From DAOVRD01 sp964521715 (GTDB taxonomy: Bacteria; Planctomycetota; Brocadiia; SM23-32), in assembly GCA_964521715.1 (NCBI GenBank), contig CAZFSS010000002.1, positions 62,001 through 126,000 on the forward strand: a stretch of DNA of 64,000 bases, in the 5' to 3' direction. Position 1 is the stretch's first letter; each line of letters starts with the position of its first letter. Under the pieces are notes generated by a model. That model saw only the letters and a list, made by a program, of their open reading frames with translations. It was not told the DNA's origin and did not search any database. The translations under genes and the position numbers were made by a program. Below, in pieces: positions 9,448 to 18,404 of this stretch.

Positions 9448-10644
9448 ATGGCGACGGAACTGAAGGAGGGCGTCTACTGGGTGGGCGTGGCGGATTGGGA
9501 GCTCCGCACCTTCCACGGCCACGAGCTGTCAACGCACAGGGGATCGACCTACAACTCTTACCTGATCCTGGACGAGAAGGTGGTGCTGGTCGACGCGGTG
9601 TGGGAGCCCTTCCAGGACCAGTTCATCGGTAACCTGCGCGAGCTCATCGACCCGGCGCAGATCGACATCGTGGTCGCCAACCACGCGGAGGTGGACCATT
9701 CGGGCGCCCTGCCGGCCGTGATGCGCCATGCGCCCGACGCCACGGTCGTGGTGTCCAGGCACGGCGCCGAGAGCGTCGAGGGCCACTACCACCAGCCGTG
9801 GAACTTCCGGGCGGTCAAGACCGGCGACAGGATCAGCATCGGCCGCAACGAGCTGGTCTTCGTCGAGGCCCCCATGCTCCACTGGCCTGACAGCATGTTC
9901 ACCTACCTGACCGGCAAGAACATCCTGATGCCGAATGACGCGTTCGGCCAGCACTACGCTTCCGCCTTCCACTTCAGCGACCAGGTCGACCAAAAAGAGC
10001 TCTACGAGGAGGCGCTGAAGTACTACGTCAACATCCTGACGCCCTTCAGCAAGCTGGTGTCAACCAAGATCGACGAGGTGCTCGCGCTGAACCTGCCCGT
10101 CGACATCATCGCGCCAAGCCACGGCGTGATCTGGCGCGACGATCCGCTCCAGATCGTCAAGAAGTACCAGCAATGGGCCGCGCAGAAGCCCGAGCCCCGC
10201 GCCGTCGTCCTCTACGACACCATGTGGCACGGAACCCGCCGCATGGCCGAGGCCATCGGGCAGGGACTGAGCGACCAGGGCGTCGACAACAAGGTGGTGC
10301 ACGTCGGCATCACGGATCGGAACGACCTCATGGTGGAGGCCTTCAGGGCGCGGACGCTGGTGATCGGCTCCCCGACCGTCAACGGCGGCCCGCTGCCCAC
10401 AATCATGCCCGTGCTGGAGGCGATGAGGGGCCTGAAGCTCAAGAACAAGATCGGCGCGGCGTTCGGCAGCTACGGCTGGAGCGGGGAGGCCGTCAAGATC
10501 ATCGAGGAGCACCTCGGCAAGTGCGGCATCCCCCTGGTCCGCCAGGGGATCAGGTGCAAGTGGCAGCCCCGCGCGGACGACCTGGAAGCCTGCCGCGCCT
10601 TCGGCAGGGAACTCGGAGAAGCAACGAAGGTACCACTCGATTAG
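9448..10644 (+). CDS. Flavodiiron protein (rubredoxin:oxygen/NO oxidoreductase)
   Basis: This 398-residue A-type flavoprotein reduces O2 to water and/or NO to N2O in the cytoplasm, taking electrons usually from rubredoxin. The metallo-beta-lactamase-like domain has all diiron ligands: H79, E81, D83 (NHAEVDHSG), H145, D164 and H225 (PSHGVIW). A flavodoxin domain that binds FMN starts near residue 252 (RAVVLYDTMWHGTRRMAEAI). There is no fused rubredoxin. The ATG has an AAGGAG Shine-Dalgarno nine bases upstream. Preference for O2 or NO cannot be read from the sequence; the adjacent hybrid cluster protein favours NO. Confidence 0.95.
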   Translation: MATELKEGVYWVGVADWELRTFHGHELSTHRGSTYNSYLILDEKVVLVDAVWEPFQDQFIGNLRELIDPAQIDIVVANHAEVDHSGALPAVMRHAPDATVVVSRHGAESVEGHYHQPWNFRAVKTGDRISIGRNELVFVEAPMLHWPDSMFTYLTGKNILMPNDAFGQHYASAFHFSDQVDQKELYEEALKYYVNILTPFSKLVSTKIDEVLALNLPVDIIAPSHGVIWRDDPLQIVKKYQQWAAQKPEPRAVVLYDTMWHGTRRMAEAIGQGLSDQGVDNKVVHVGITDRNDLMVEAFRARTLVIGSPTVNGGPLPTIMPVLEAMRGLKLKNKIGAAFGSYGWSGEAVKIIEEHLGKCGIPLVRQGIRCKWQPRADDLEACRAFGRELGEATKVPLD

Positions 10645-10687
10645 TCCCCCTTCCCCGTCCCCACCGACCCTATCAGGGAGCAGCAGC

Positions 10688-12337
10688 ATGAACATGTTCT
10701 GTTATCAGTGCGAGCAGACGGCCAAAGGCACGGGCTGCACGGCCCACGGCGTCTGCGGAAAGGACCCCGAGACGGCCGCCCTCCAGGACCTGCTGGTTCA
10801 CAGCGTGAAAGGGCTCTCGGTGTACGCGCACAGGGCGCGCCAGTTGGGCGCGACCGACCGGGAGATCAACGTCTTCACGGTCCAGGCGCTCTTCGCCACG
10901 CTCACGAACGTGAACTTCGACGCCGAGGCGCTCCGCCGGATGGTCCTGCGCGCCGCCCGGCTGCGCGACAAGGCCAGGGCACTCTATGAAGGAGCGTGCA
11001 AGAAAGCAGGCAAGCGGCCCGAGAAGCTGGGCGGCCCGGCCGCCTTCGCGCCCGCGGAGGACATGGACGAATTGATCCGCCAGGGCCAGGCAGCCACTGT
11101 CCAGAACCGCATCGCCGCGCTCGGCGAGGACGTGGCGGGATTGCAGGAACTCATCCTGTACGGCCTCAAGGGCGCCGCCGCTTACGCCGACCACGCGCAG
11201 ATTCTCGGCCGTGAGGACGACGCCCTCTACGGCGGCTTCCACGAGACGCTCGATTACCTGGCCGGCACGCCCGCGGCCGCCGACGAGCTCCTCGCCAGGG
11301 CCCTGCGCGTGGGAGAACTGAACCTGAGGGCGATGGAGCTGCTGGACGCCGCCAACACCGGCGCCTACGGCCACCCCGAGCCGACGCCGGTGCGCGTCAC
11401 GCCCGTCAAGGGCAAGGCCATAGTCGTTTCCGGCCATGACCTGAAGGACCTGGCCGAGCTGCTCAAGCAGACCGAGAGCAAGGGCATCAACGTCTACACT
11501 CACGGCGAGATGCTGCCCGCGCACGGCTACCCGGGGCTGAAGGTGCACGCGCACCTGGTCGGCAACTACGGGGGCGCCTGGCAGGACCAGCGCAAGGAGT
11601 TCGACGAGTTTCCAGGCGCCATCCTGATGACCACCAACTGCCTGCAGAGGCCGGAAAACAGCTACAAGGGCCGCATCTTCACCAGCGGCGTGGTCGGATG
11701 GCCCGGGGTGACGCACATCAGCGACCGCGACTTCTCCCCCGTCATCGAGGCGGCGCTTGCGGCGGAGGGCTTCGCCCAGGACGGCCCGGACAGGAAGATC
11801 CTGGTCGGCTTCGGGCGCAACGCCGTGATGGGCGTCGCGGGCAAGGTGATCGAGGCCGTCAAGGGAGGCGCCGTGCGGCACTTCTTCCTGATCGGCGGGT
11901 GCGACGGCGCCAGGCCCGGCCGGAACTACTACACCGAGCTCGCGCAGGCCGTCCCGGACGACTGCGTGATCCTCACGCTCGCCTGCGGCAAGTACCGCTT
12001 CAACAAGCTGGACTTCGGCGACATCGGCGGCATCCCGCGACTGCTCGACGTCGGCCAGTGCAACGACGCCTACTCAGCCGTGCAGATCGCCCTGGCGCTG
12101 GCCGACGCGTTCCAGACGGACGTGAACGGCCTGCCCCTGTCGCTGATCCTGTCCTGGTACGAACAGAAGGCGGTCGCCATACTGCTGACGCTGCTGCACC
12201 TCGGCATCAGGAACATCCGCCTGGGGCCGAGCCTGCCGGCGTTCGTCACGCCGCCCGCGCTGAAGGTGCTGGCCGAGAGGTTCAACATCATGCCCATCTC
12301 GACGCCGCAGAAAGACCTGGCCGCCATCCTGGGCTGA
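10688..12337 (+). CDS. hcp: Hydroxylamine reductase / hybrid cluster protein
   Basis: This 549-residue protein matches the class I hybrid cluster (prismane) proteins of anaerobes. Four N-terminal cysteines, C5, C8, C17 and C23, form the usual Cx2Cx8Cx5C motif for the first iron-sulfur cluster. Later segments such as GGCDGARPGRNYYTE and ILTLACGKYRF hold ligands of the hybrid Fe-S-O cluster. Hcp reduces hydroxylamine in vitro and is a high-affinity NO reductase in vivo in E. coli. It is the last gene of the Rrf2 operon, 43 bases after the flavodiiron gene, and is followed by a terminator. Confidence 0.96.
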   Translation: MNMFCYQCEQTAKGTGCTAHGVCGKDPETAALQDLLVHSVKGLSVYAHRARQLGATDREINVFTVQALFATLTNVNFDAEALRRMVLRAARLRDKARALYEGACKKAGKRPEKLGGPAAFAPAEDMDELIRQGQAATVQNRIAALGEDVAGLQELILYGLKGAAAYADHAQILGREDDALYGGFHETLDYLAGTPAAADELLARALRVGELNLRAMELLDAANTGAYGHPEPTPVRVTPVKGKAIVVSGHDLKDLAELLKQTESKGINVYTHGEMLPAHGYPGLKVHAHLVGNYGGAWQDQRKEFDEFPGAILMTTNCLQRPENSYKGRIFTSGVVGWPGVTHISDRDFSPVIEAALAAEGFAQDGPDRKILVGFGRNAVMGVAGKVIEAVKGGAVRHFFLIGGCDGARPGRNYYTELAQAVPDDCVILTLACGKYRFNKLDFGDIGGIPRLLDVGQCNDAYSAVQIALALADAFQTDVNGLPLSLILSWYEQKAVAILLTLLHLGIRNIRLGPSLPAFVTPPALKVLAERFNIMPISTPQKDLAAILG

Positions 12338-12381
12338 GGCGCAGCGGCCTCATGACGCGCCTGGACGACCGGCGGCAGACA

Positions 12382-12412
12382 AGAGGGGGCGTCCGTTGCG
12401 GGCGCCCCCTCT
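12382..12412. terminator. Intrinsic terminator-like hairpin after hcp
   Basis: AGAGGGGGCG (12382-12391) pairs perfectly with CGCCCCCTCT (12403-12412) around an 11-base loop. Only short T runs flank it. It sits between the convergent hcp and alpha-mannosidase genes and may serve both. Confidence 0.7.
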
Positions 12413-12428
12413 GCTTTGCGCGCGGGCC

Positions 12429-15400
12429 TCAGACGGATAGCCGCACGGTCTTGATCTCGAACGGGCGGAACTCCAGCGTGACCCGGCCGTCGGCGGCATG
12501 GAGGGGCCGCGGCTGCTCCTCCAGCATGTCCGTCTCGGCGGCGCGCCGGATCGGCAGCGGGGTACTCAGCGTGCAGCGCGTCGCCGTGCGCATCGCCTCG
12601 TAGAGCCTCACGATCAGGTCGCCCGAACCGTCCTCGGCGAGCTTGACGGCCTCGATGACGACGTTGGGCGCGCTGACGCGGAACAAGGAGAGTTCGCCCG
12701 CCGCGCCGGGCGCCGTCATGACGGGGCAGTTCAGCTCATAGCCCTCGCGCACCACGCCGCTCTGCGCCAGGCTGCCGTTCCAGGCGTAAATGGCGTAGGT
12801 GAACTCCTGCATCCCCCTGTCGGCGCGCATGTCGGGGGCAAGCGGCGACTTCAGCAGCGTCAGGTTGATGCTGCCGCCGTCCACGTTCACGCCGTACTTG
12901 CAGTCGTTCAGGACGGCGAAGCCCCGGCCCTCCTCCGCCAGGGCCGTCCACTTGTGCTGGCACACCTCGAACCGGTCTGCGTCGAACGGCCGCGACTTGT
13001 GGTTGGGCCGGCGGATGTGGCCGAACTGGATCTCGTGAATGCCCTCGTCAGCGTGGACGGCCACGGGGAAGCTGACCTTCAGGAGCCTGTGGCTTTCCTG
13101 CCAGTCGATGCTCGTCCTGAACTCGACGCGCCGGCTGCCGCGCCGCAGGACGATGTCCTGCTTCAGGGCGGATTCGTTCAGCGTCCGGCGCACGCGCAGG
13201 ATCGCCGCCAATGGGCCTTGCGCCACCACCTCAACGTCGGCGTCGGCTTCCAGCGCCACGGGCGTCATCGGATACATGCTGTCGATGTCCCACGCGTCGA
13301 ACGCCGACGGCACGTCCTTGTACATCTTGAAGCTGTTGCACGGGCCCGCCGCCAGCTCGCGGTCGGCCTCTTTGTCGAAGATGCTGGTGATCTCGCCGCG
13401 GCCGTCGAGCTCGAGCCGGAGAAGCTCGTTCTCCAGAGACGTTTCTGACGCCTTCAGCCCGCTCGCGGTCCGGCGAGGCGCCGCCGCGCGCAGGGTCGTC
13501 CACCCGCACGAGGGGACCGCCGCCTCGGCCCAGGTGCGACCCTCGACGGTCTGAACCGGCAGGGCCTCTCCGTTCTCGGACGCCGCCCCTTCAAAGCCCT
13601 CGGGCAGCGGCACGAGAGCCGTCCGGTCCCATGAAAGCGAGTTGAAGACGGTCACGGCCCCGCCGTCGGCGTCGGTCAGCGCTCCGGCAGCGGACGCCGC
13701 GACCTCGCTCGCCTTCCGGACGGCCGCCGCATGGGCCGCCTCCGCCTCATGGTAGACGCGCTCGATCGACGAGCCGGGCAGCACGTCGTGGAACTGGTTG
13801 ACCAGCACGCGGCGCCAGACCTCGACCATCTCGTCTGCCGGATACTCGAAGCCCTTCAGCGCGGACGCGGCGGCGCCCCACATCTCGGCCTCGCGCAGGG
13901 CCAGCTCGCTCTTGCGGTTGCCCTTCTTCGTCCTGGCCTGCGAGGTGTATGTGCCCCGGTGGCACTGGTAGTAGAGCTCGCCTACGTAGTTGACGTCCGG
14001 CACGCCCCGTGCTTCCTGATCCCTGAAGTACTCGAGCGGCGAGCCCATGCGGATCCTGGGGACGCCCTCCAGATCGGCCTCCCGCCTGAGGAACTCCAGA
14101 TGGTTGCGGGTCGGGCCCCCGCCGCCGTCGCCCCATCCGAAGGGCATCAGGCGCGTGGCGATGCCGTCCTGCCGCCGCTCTCGCCAGCGGTTTATCACGG
14201 CGGCCGGGCCGGTCTCCGAGTTGTAGTCATTGCACAGGTGCACGAGCACGCGGGAGCCGTCGATGCCTTCCCACGTGAAGGTGTTGTGCGGGAAGAGGTC
14301 GCCGCCGTGGTAGTTCCAGAAGATCTTGGCCGTGGCGAAGTACCTGGCGCCGCAGCCCCGCATGACCTGCGGCAGCGCGCCGGAATACCCGAACACGTCC
14401 GGCAGCCAGAGCATCTCCGTCTCGGCGCCGAACTCCTCGCGGAAGAAGCGCCTGCCGTGGAGGAAATGGCGGATCAGGCTCTCCCCGCCCGTGATGTTCG
14501 TGTCCATCTCCACCCACGTGCTGCCCTCCACGATGATGCCGCCGGCCTTCACGGCCTCCCTGACGCGCTTATAGACGTCCGGGTAGTGCGTCTTCAGCAT
14601 GTGGAGCAGCTCCGCCTGGCTCTGGAGGTATCGGTACTCGGGGTACTCCTCCAGCAGGGCGAGGACGGTGCTAATCGTCCGGACGCACTTGCGCTCCGTC
14701 TCGGCCAGCGGCCAGAGCCAGGCCACATCGAGATGCGCGTGGCCGAAGGCGAACATCACCGGCGCGGTCGAGCCGTTGACGCACTCCAGCGCCGGCCCGA
14801 GGCGCTCGCGCGCGGCGCGCAGCGTCTCCATCATCGCCTCGCGCGGCAGCTCCAGGTCCGCGATGCAGGTGAACGCGCGCAGCGCCTCGTCGATCTCGGC
14901 CACCCGCAGCGAGGTCGGCTCGATGTTGTCGCGAAGCTGAAGCAGCGTCTCGACGTCCAGCCAGAGCTGGTAGGCCTCCTCTTCCCAGATGCCGAACGTG
15001 GCCCGGCCGACGGCCCTCTGCGTGGGCGGGGCTTCGGGCACGGTCTCGACGCCGAATGGGACGGGCCCGCCGCCGCAGGTGATCGGCCCGTGGCCGGCGT
15101 AGGCTTCGGCCAGGAACTCATACTTTCTGCCGGGCACGCCCGACGCGCTCAGCGTGACCTCGCGATGCCGGCCGTCCAGCGCGCCGGCCGCCCGCCCGTT
15201 CACGTAGACGACGCTCTCGCCGCCCGGATCGAGCCTCAACACGATCCGCCGCCCCGCGGCTTCGTCCGGCAGCGTGACCGCGCCGCGGAACCAGCCGTAC
15301 TCCCACTTCGCCCCCCAGCGCGTTCCGGGCGGCATCGGCCGGAACGGACCCGCCGCCGCCTGCTGCGCGGTGAGCTGGTCCGCGGTGGCAAAGCCCTCCA

Positions 15401-15491
15401 GCTTGACCTCGCGGAGCGGCACGTAGAGCTGATCGGCCAGGACCCGTCGCCAATGCTCAATGCGGTTACGCCATTCGATGGTCAGCGCCAT
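12429..15491 (-). CDS. Alpha-mannosidase, glycoside hydrolase family 38
   Basis: The 1020-residue enzyme removes alpha-mannosyl residues, probably from glycan fragments in the cytoplasm, since no signal peptide is seen. The zinc-binding H251/H253-D255 lie in GHAHLDVAWLWPLAETE, and the probable nucleophile is D365 in LWLPDVFGYSGALPQ. An N-terminal beta domain and a long C-terminal beta-sandwich region complete the usual GH38 plan. The start codon at 15491 gives the family N-terminus; a strong promoter lies at 15563-15591. It ends 17 bases from the terminator shared with hcp. Confidence 0.93.
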   Translation of the reverse strand: MALTIEWRNRIEHWRRVLADQLYVPLREVKLEGFATADQLTAQQAAAGPFRPMPPGTRWGAKWEYGWFRGAVTLPDEAAGRRIVLRLDPGGESVVYVNGRAAGALDGRHREVTLSASGVPGRKYEFLAEAYAGHGPITCGGGPVPFGVETVPEAPPTQRAVGRATFGIWEEEAYQLWLDVETLLQLRDNIEPTSLRVAEIDEALRAFTCIADLELPREAMMETLRAARERLGPALECVNGSTAPVMFAFGHAHLDVAWLWPLAETERKCVRTISTVLALLEEYPEYRYLQSQAELLHMLKTHYPDVYKRVREAVKAGGIIVEGSTWVEMDTNITGGESLIRHFLHGRRFFREEFGAETEMLWLPDVFGYSGALPQVMRGCGARYFATAKIFWNYHGGDLFPHNTFTWEGIDGSRVLVHLCNDYNSETGPAAVINRWRERRQDGIATRLMPFGWGDGGGGPTRNHLEFLRREADLEGVPRIRMGSPLEYFRDQEARGVPDVNYVGELYYQCHRGTYTSQARTKKGNRKSELALREAEMWGAAASALKGFEYPADEMVEVWRRVLVNQFHDVLPGSSIERVYHEAEAAHAAAVRKASEVAASAAGALTDADGGAVTVFNSLSWDRTALVPLPEGFEGAASENGEALPVQTVEGRTWAEAAVPSCGWTTLRAAAPRRTASGLKASETSLENELLRLELDGRGEITSIFDKEADRELAAGPCNSFKMYKDVPSAFDAWDIDSMYPMTPVALEADADVEVVAQGPLAAILRVRRTLNESALKQDIVLRRGSRRVEFRTSIDWQESHRLLKVSFPVAVHADEGIHEIQFGHIRRPNHKSRPFDADRFEVCQHKWTALAEEGRGFAVLNDCKYGVNVDGGSINLTLLKSPLAPDMRADRGMQEFTYAIYAWNGSLAQSGVVREGYELNCPVMTAPGAAGELSLFRVSAPNVVIEAVKLAEDGSGDLIVRLYEAMRTATRCTLSTPLPIRRAAETDMLEEQPRPLHAADGRVTLEFRPFEIKTVRLSV

Positions 15492-15562
15492 GCAGGGCTC
15501 CTCTTTCAGTTGCGAAACAAGCCCTTGGGAGAGCTGTGGGATGGCACAGGAACGAGCCGCCC

Positions 15563-15591
15563 CTTATAGCGCCGGCCAGGATGGGTGTCAA
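15563..15591 (-). promoter_or_regulatory. Promoter of the GH38 gene
   Basis: TTGACA (15586-15591) and TATAAG (15563-15568) lie 17 bases apart on the minus strand, 71 bases before the start codon. The -35 is a perfect consensus. Confidence 0.75.
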
Positions 15592-15665
15592 GCCGCCGGG
15601 CGACGGAAGGGAAGTCCAGGTCCAGGACGCCGGCACGCGCACACGCGTCCGGCATGACTTCGCCG

Positions 15666-15968
15666 TCAGTCTTCGCCTTCCTGCGCTTCCAGCGAGTCTA
15701 TCGCCTGCTGAAGGTACCTCGAGCTGGGGAAGGGGAAGCGCGCCGCCGCCTCCTCAATGGCAGGCAGGCTATCACGGTCGCCGAGCCTCGCCAGGATCAC
15801 GGCGGCACACTCTTGGTCGCTGGCGTCCATCGGCAGGTACGGAGCCCATGGAATCCAGACGCTTTCCCCCTCGCCGGGGCCATGGCTCCACGGCGAGGCG
15901 GGCGCGAACGGCCTCTCCAGGACCGAACGCAGGGCGGCCATCGCCTGCTGTCCGCCGATCTCGCCCAA
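15666..15968 (-). pseudogene. HEAT-repeat tail cut off from the preceding gene by one stop codon
   Basis: This 100-codon stretch is in the same frame as the gene just upstream and is separated from it only by a TGA at 15969-15971; the next codon is TTG. LGEIGGQQAMAALRSVL is a typical second half of a HEAT/PBS-lyase repeat, and ILARLGDRDSLPAIEEAAA is another. The first helix of the interrupted repeat (AARAFYEMRD) lies before the stop. The simplest reading is a TGG-to-TGA change that split one gene. TTG re-initiation or partial readthrough could still make the tail, but no ribosome-binding site is evident. Confidence 0.6.
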
Positions 15969-16871
15969 TCAGTCTCGCATCTCGTAGAACGCCCGAGCCG
16001 CCCTGTCCTCATCAGGCGTGAGCGCCACGCTGGACTTCAGAAGCTCATAGCTATCGGCAAAGCGCGCGCCTATCTGGGACTCGTTGACCCACTCGACATG
16101 CATATCAGCGAACAGAAGGTTCCTGCCATCTTCGAACACACCTCTGCGCGTGTATGCGATGATCGTCATGCCGTCGACGACGTATCCACCCCGCAAGCCA
16201 CCAATGTACCTGTAGCTGGTCGGCATGGCGCCTTCCGTCGTCTCTGGCTGGGAGTCGCGCTGATTGACAAACACCGCAGTATCGCAGTAACCCGCCGCCA
16301 CTAATGCGTCAAGCGATGGGGGCAGCCGATCCGCATTGGTGTTCTCGTACATCGCGATGGCCAGGCCGATCTGGTGCAGGTTGTTTAGGTCATGCGCCCT
16401 TTGTGCCATCTGGCGGGCGGGGCCGAGCGCCCGTGCCAGGACAGCAATCAAGACAAGAGTCCAAACGATCGAGACATACCCAAGTATGAAGCCGACGATC
16501 GCCGCAACAGCTCCCTTGAGCTGCCCCCCGGAACGCCTGATGCGGCCGTGTGCAATGTGGCCGCACATGATGGCGGGCAATCCCGCGAGGATGCCGAGGC
16601 AGCCGACCGAAAGGATCCCCAGAACCAGGCTTGTGATGGCCAACCCCGAAGTGCCAGCCGCTGCCGGGGGCGGCAAATGCGTTTCAGCAACCGGCGCCCC
16701 CGCTGCCTCCTGTGCTTGAGGGACCGCTTCCGACCCGGCAAGTGCCTTGGCCGCGTCGGGGATCCTGACTTGCCCCCCGCAGCTGGGGCACTTGGCCAGT
16801 GCGCCGGCCCTGTTGACCGGTGCGGACAGCCGTTTGCCGCAACCCTCACACCTGAAAGTGATCTTGTCCAT
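15969..16871 (-). CDS. Zinc-ribbon, DUF4190-type membrane and pseudopilin-like protein
   Basis: This 300-residue protein starts with a zinc ribbon (CEGCGKRL then CPSCGGQV), followed by a Pro/Ala linker and two or three membrane helices of DUF4190 type (SLVLGILSVGCLGILAGLPA, ending IAHGRIRRSGG). After them comes a pilin-like helix, HDLNNLHQIGLAIAMYENT, and NLLFADMHVEWV, resembling the last part of planctomycetal DUF1559 (H-X9-DG) proteins. Localisation is the inner membrane; function is unknown. A single in-frame TGA separates it from a HEAT-repeat tail, so the product may be truncated. Confidence 0.72.
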   Translation of the reverse strand: MDKITFRCEGCGKRLSAPVNRAGALAKCPSCGGQVRIPDAAKALAGSEAVPQAQEAAGAPVAETHLPPPAAAGTSGLAITSLVLGILSVGCLGILAGLPAIMCGHIAHGRIRRSGGQLKGAVAAIVGFILGYVSIVWTLVLIAVLARALGPARQMAQRAHDLNNLHQIGLAIAMYENTNADRLPPSLDALVAAGYCDTAVFVNQRDSQPETTEGAMPTSYRYIGGLRGGYVVDGMTIIAYTRRGVFEDGRNLLFADMHVEWVNESQIGARFADSYELLKSSVALTPDEDRAARAFYEMRD

Positions 16872-16904
16872 GCCGCCGCCTCCTCGTTGAGCCCATGCCC
16901 GCCG

Positions 16905-17348
16905 CTACTGGCTGCGCCACACCGTTCCCACTTCTGGCGCAGACCGTCCCTCCCGCCGGATTCCGCCTTGTTGGCGCGCAAAGTCAAGAGCTTGGCCGCT
17001 TTCGCCGGCGCGTTGTCGCTTGACAGCCGGTCGCGCCATCTGCTTCGTTCTTTCCCAGATGGCACCTGTGAGCCAGCACTGATCCAGCCGACGATGTAGT
17101 GTACACGTGAAACAGGCACTTGTAAATGCTTTCTTGCGCCTTCGCTGCTGCGCAGGGGGCCTGGCAGCCATTCCCACGTGCACGCCACCGGAGCGGAAGC
17201 ACTGCTTCATGGGGCGAACCGGGCTACCAGTCGAGATCTCCTCCGTCATGCCCGCGCCCGACTGCGCGTGCGCTCTCCCCGCGCTCGCTGACGCCAGAAG
17301 AGCCAACAGGACGGCGACACACAGTCCCCTCAAGCTGGCCATGGCCAT
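16905..17348 (-). CDS. Possible small secreted protein or gene remnant
   Basis: From an ATG at 17348, which has an AGGGGG Shine-Dalgarno five bases upstream, the first 29 residues form a good signal peptide (ASLRGLCVAVLLALLASASA, cleavage near AHA). The mature part, about 118 residues, is rich in Arg, Gln and Cys and resembles no family I know; after about residue 60 it reads like non-coding sequence. It may be a decayed gene of which only the start survives. No promoter with normal spacing was found. Confidence 0.35.
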   Translation of the reverse strand: MAMASLRGLCVAVLLALLASASAGRAHAQSGAGMTEEISTGSPVRPMKQCFRSGGVHVGMAARPPAQQRRRKKAFTSACFTCTLHRRLDQCWLTGAIWERTKQMARPAVKRQRAGESGQALDFARQQGGIRREGRSAPEVGTVWRSQ

Positions 17349-17405
17349 GCCACCCCCTTCATATAAGCGATCCCTAGCCCCGTCCGACAGCAAGCTACCA
17401 TACCG

Positions 17406-18206
17406 TCAGCGCAACGGCAACTCGACCAGGTCGCCTTCCTCGGGCAGGTAGGTCTCGGGGAAGATGTCGCGCGCGGCGGCCAGGGCGGCCCGACGCTTCC
17501 CCTCCGGGCAGTGCACCAGGTAGAGCCGCTTCGGCCGGGCGGCTTCGGCTATCCGGGCGGCGTCCACTGAACCCGAATGCCCCCACGGCGCGAGCGGGTC
17601 TACGGCCTCGGGCCCGGCGCTCGCCTCGTGCACGAGCACGTCCACCCCGGCGGCGAACCGGCCCAGCGGCTCGTAATAGGCCGTGTCCCCCGTGATGGCG
17701 ATCGAGGCGCCCGTCTGCTTGTCCTCGAATCGGTAAGCGAGCGCCAGCGCCGGATGCACGACCTGCGCGGTGCGCACGCGGAGGCGGTCCGTCTCGAACT
17801 GCGTGCCAGGCCGCAGGGGCACCACGTCCACCGCCACCCTCACGTCCGCGTAGCGCTCGGCCTGCAGGTAGGCCACGGCCCTGTCGACCGCCGTGTTGAT
17901 CTCCGTTCGCGGGCCGGCGACGACGAGCTGCGTGCCCTCCTGCTCCGCCTTGCCGCTCATGGCGAAGTAGAAGAACAGCGGCGCCAGCCCCAGGTAGTGG
18001 TCGTGGTGGCAGTGCGTGATAAAGACGTGCCTGACGGCGAGCGGATCGCAGCCGAACCGGCGCATGTGGAGGGCGGCGTTCCAGCCCACGTCCACCAGCA
18101 CGTTGCCGTTGAGCAGGAAGCAGGCCGTCTCCCTCCCGGCCTCGGGCAGGCAGCACGCGACCCCGATGAACCGCAGCGTCGTCCTGGCGTCCTTCGGATC
18201 AGCCAT
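17406..18206 (-). CDS. MBL-fold metal-dependent hydrolase (RNase Z-like)
   Basis: This 266-residue protein has the metallo-beta-lactamase HxHxDH signature (ITHCHHDHYLGL), the later metal-binding steps GDTAYYE and VLVHEAS, and a GHSGS motif near the C-terminus. The overall order resembles RNase Z and related phosphodiesterases, but the flexible arm typical of tRNA 3'-processing enzymes is not obvious, so the substrate is open. The ATG at 18206 follows GGGGGGATGGCGAC, which decides it against in-frame starts further upstream that run into a palindromic repeat. Confidence 0.85.
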   Translation of the reverse strand: MADPKDARTTLRFIGVACCLPEAGRETACFLLNGNVLVDVGWNAALHMRRFGCDPLAVRHVFITHCHHDHYLGLAPLFFYFAMSGKAEQEGTQLVVAGPRTEINTAVDRAVAYLQAERYADVRVAVDVVPLRPGTQFETDRLRVRTAQVVHPALALAYRFEDKQTGASIAITGDTAYYEPLGRFAAGVDVLVHEASAGPEAVDPLAPWGHSGSVDAARIAEAARPKRLYLVHCPEGKRRAALAAARDIFPETYLPEEGDLVELPLR

Positions 18207-18269
18207 GTCGCCATCCCCCCGTTGCGCTATGGAGAACTGCGTAGCTAATGTACCGACCCCGTGCGCGCT

Positions 18270-18368
18270 GTCATTCTGAGGAGCGGCGAAGCCGCGACGA
18301 AGAATCTCGCCTTGCTGCACAGGGGAGAACAAGATTCTTCGGCCGCCCTGCGGCGGCCTCAGAATGAC
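18270..18368. repeat. Nested palindromic repeat (REP/MITE-like)
   Basis: GTCATTCTGAG (18270-18280) pairs with CTCAGAATGAC (18358-18368), and inside it CGAAGAATCT (18298-18307) pairs with AGATTCTTCG (18332-18341). The whole 99-base unit can fold into one long hairpin with internal loops. It lies between the MBL-fold and URO-D genes and has no coding capacity. Confidence 0.8.
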
Positions 18369-18404
18369 AACTCCTCGTTGGCGGCGACATTGTCATTACC
18401 GGCC

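Noticed and set aside
15969..15971. TGA as a sense codon (recoding or selenocysteine) in the DUF4190/HEAT gene
   Set aside because: Most genes here end in TGA, so the code is standard, and no selenocysteine insertion-type hairpin or selenoprotein family is apparent; a point mutation or sequencing error is simpler.
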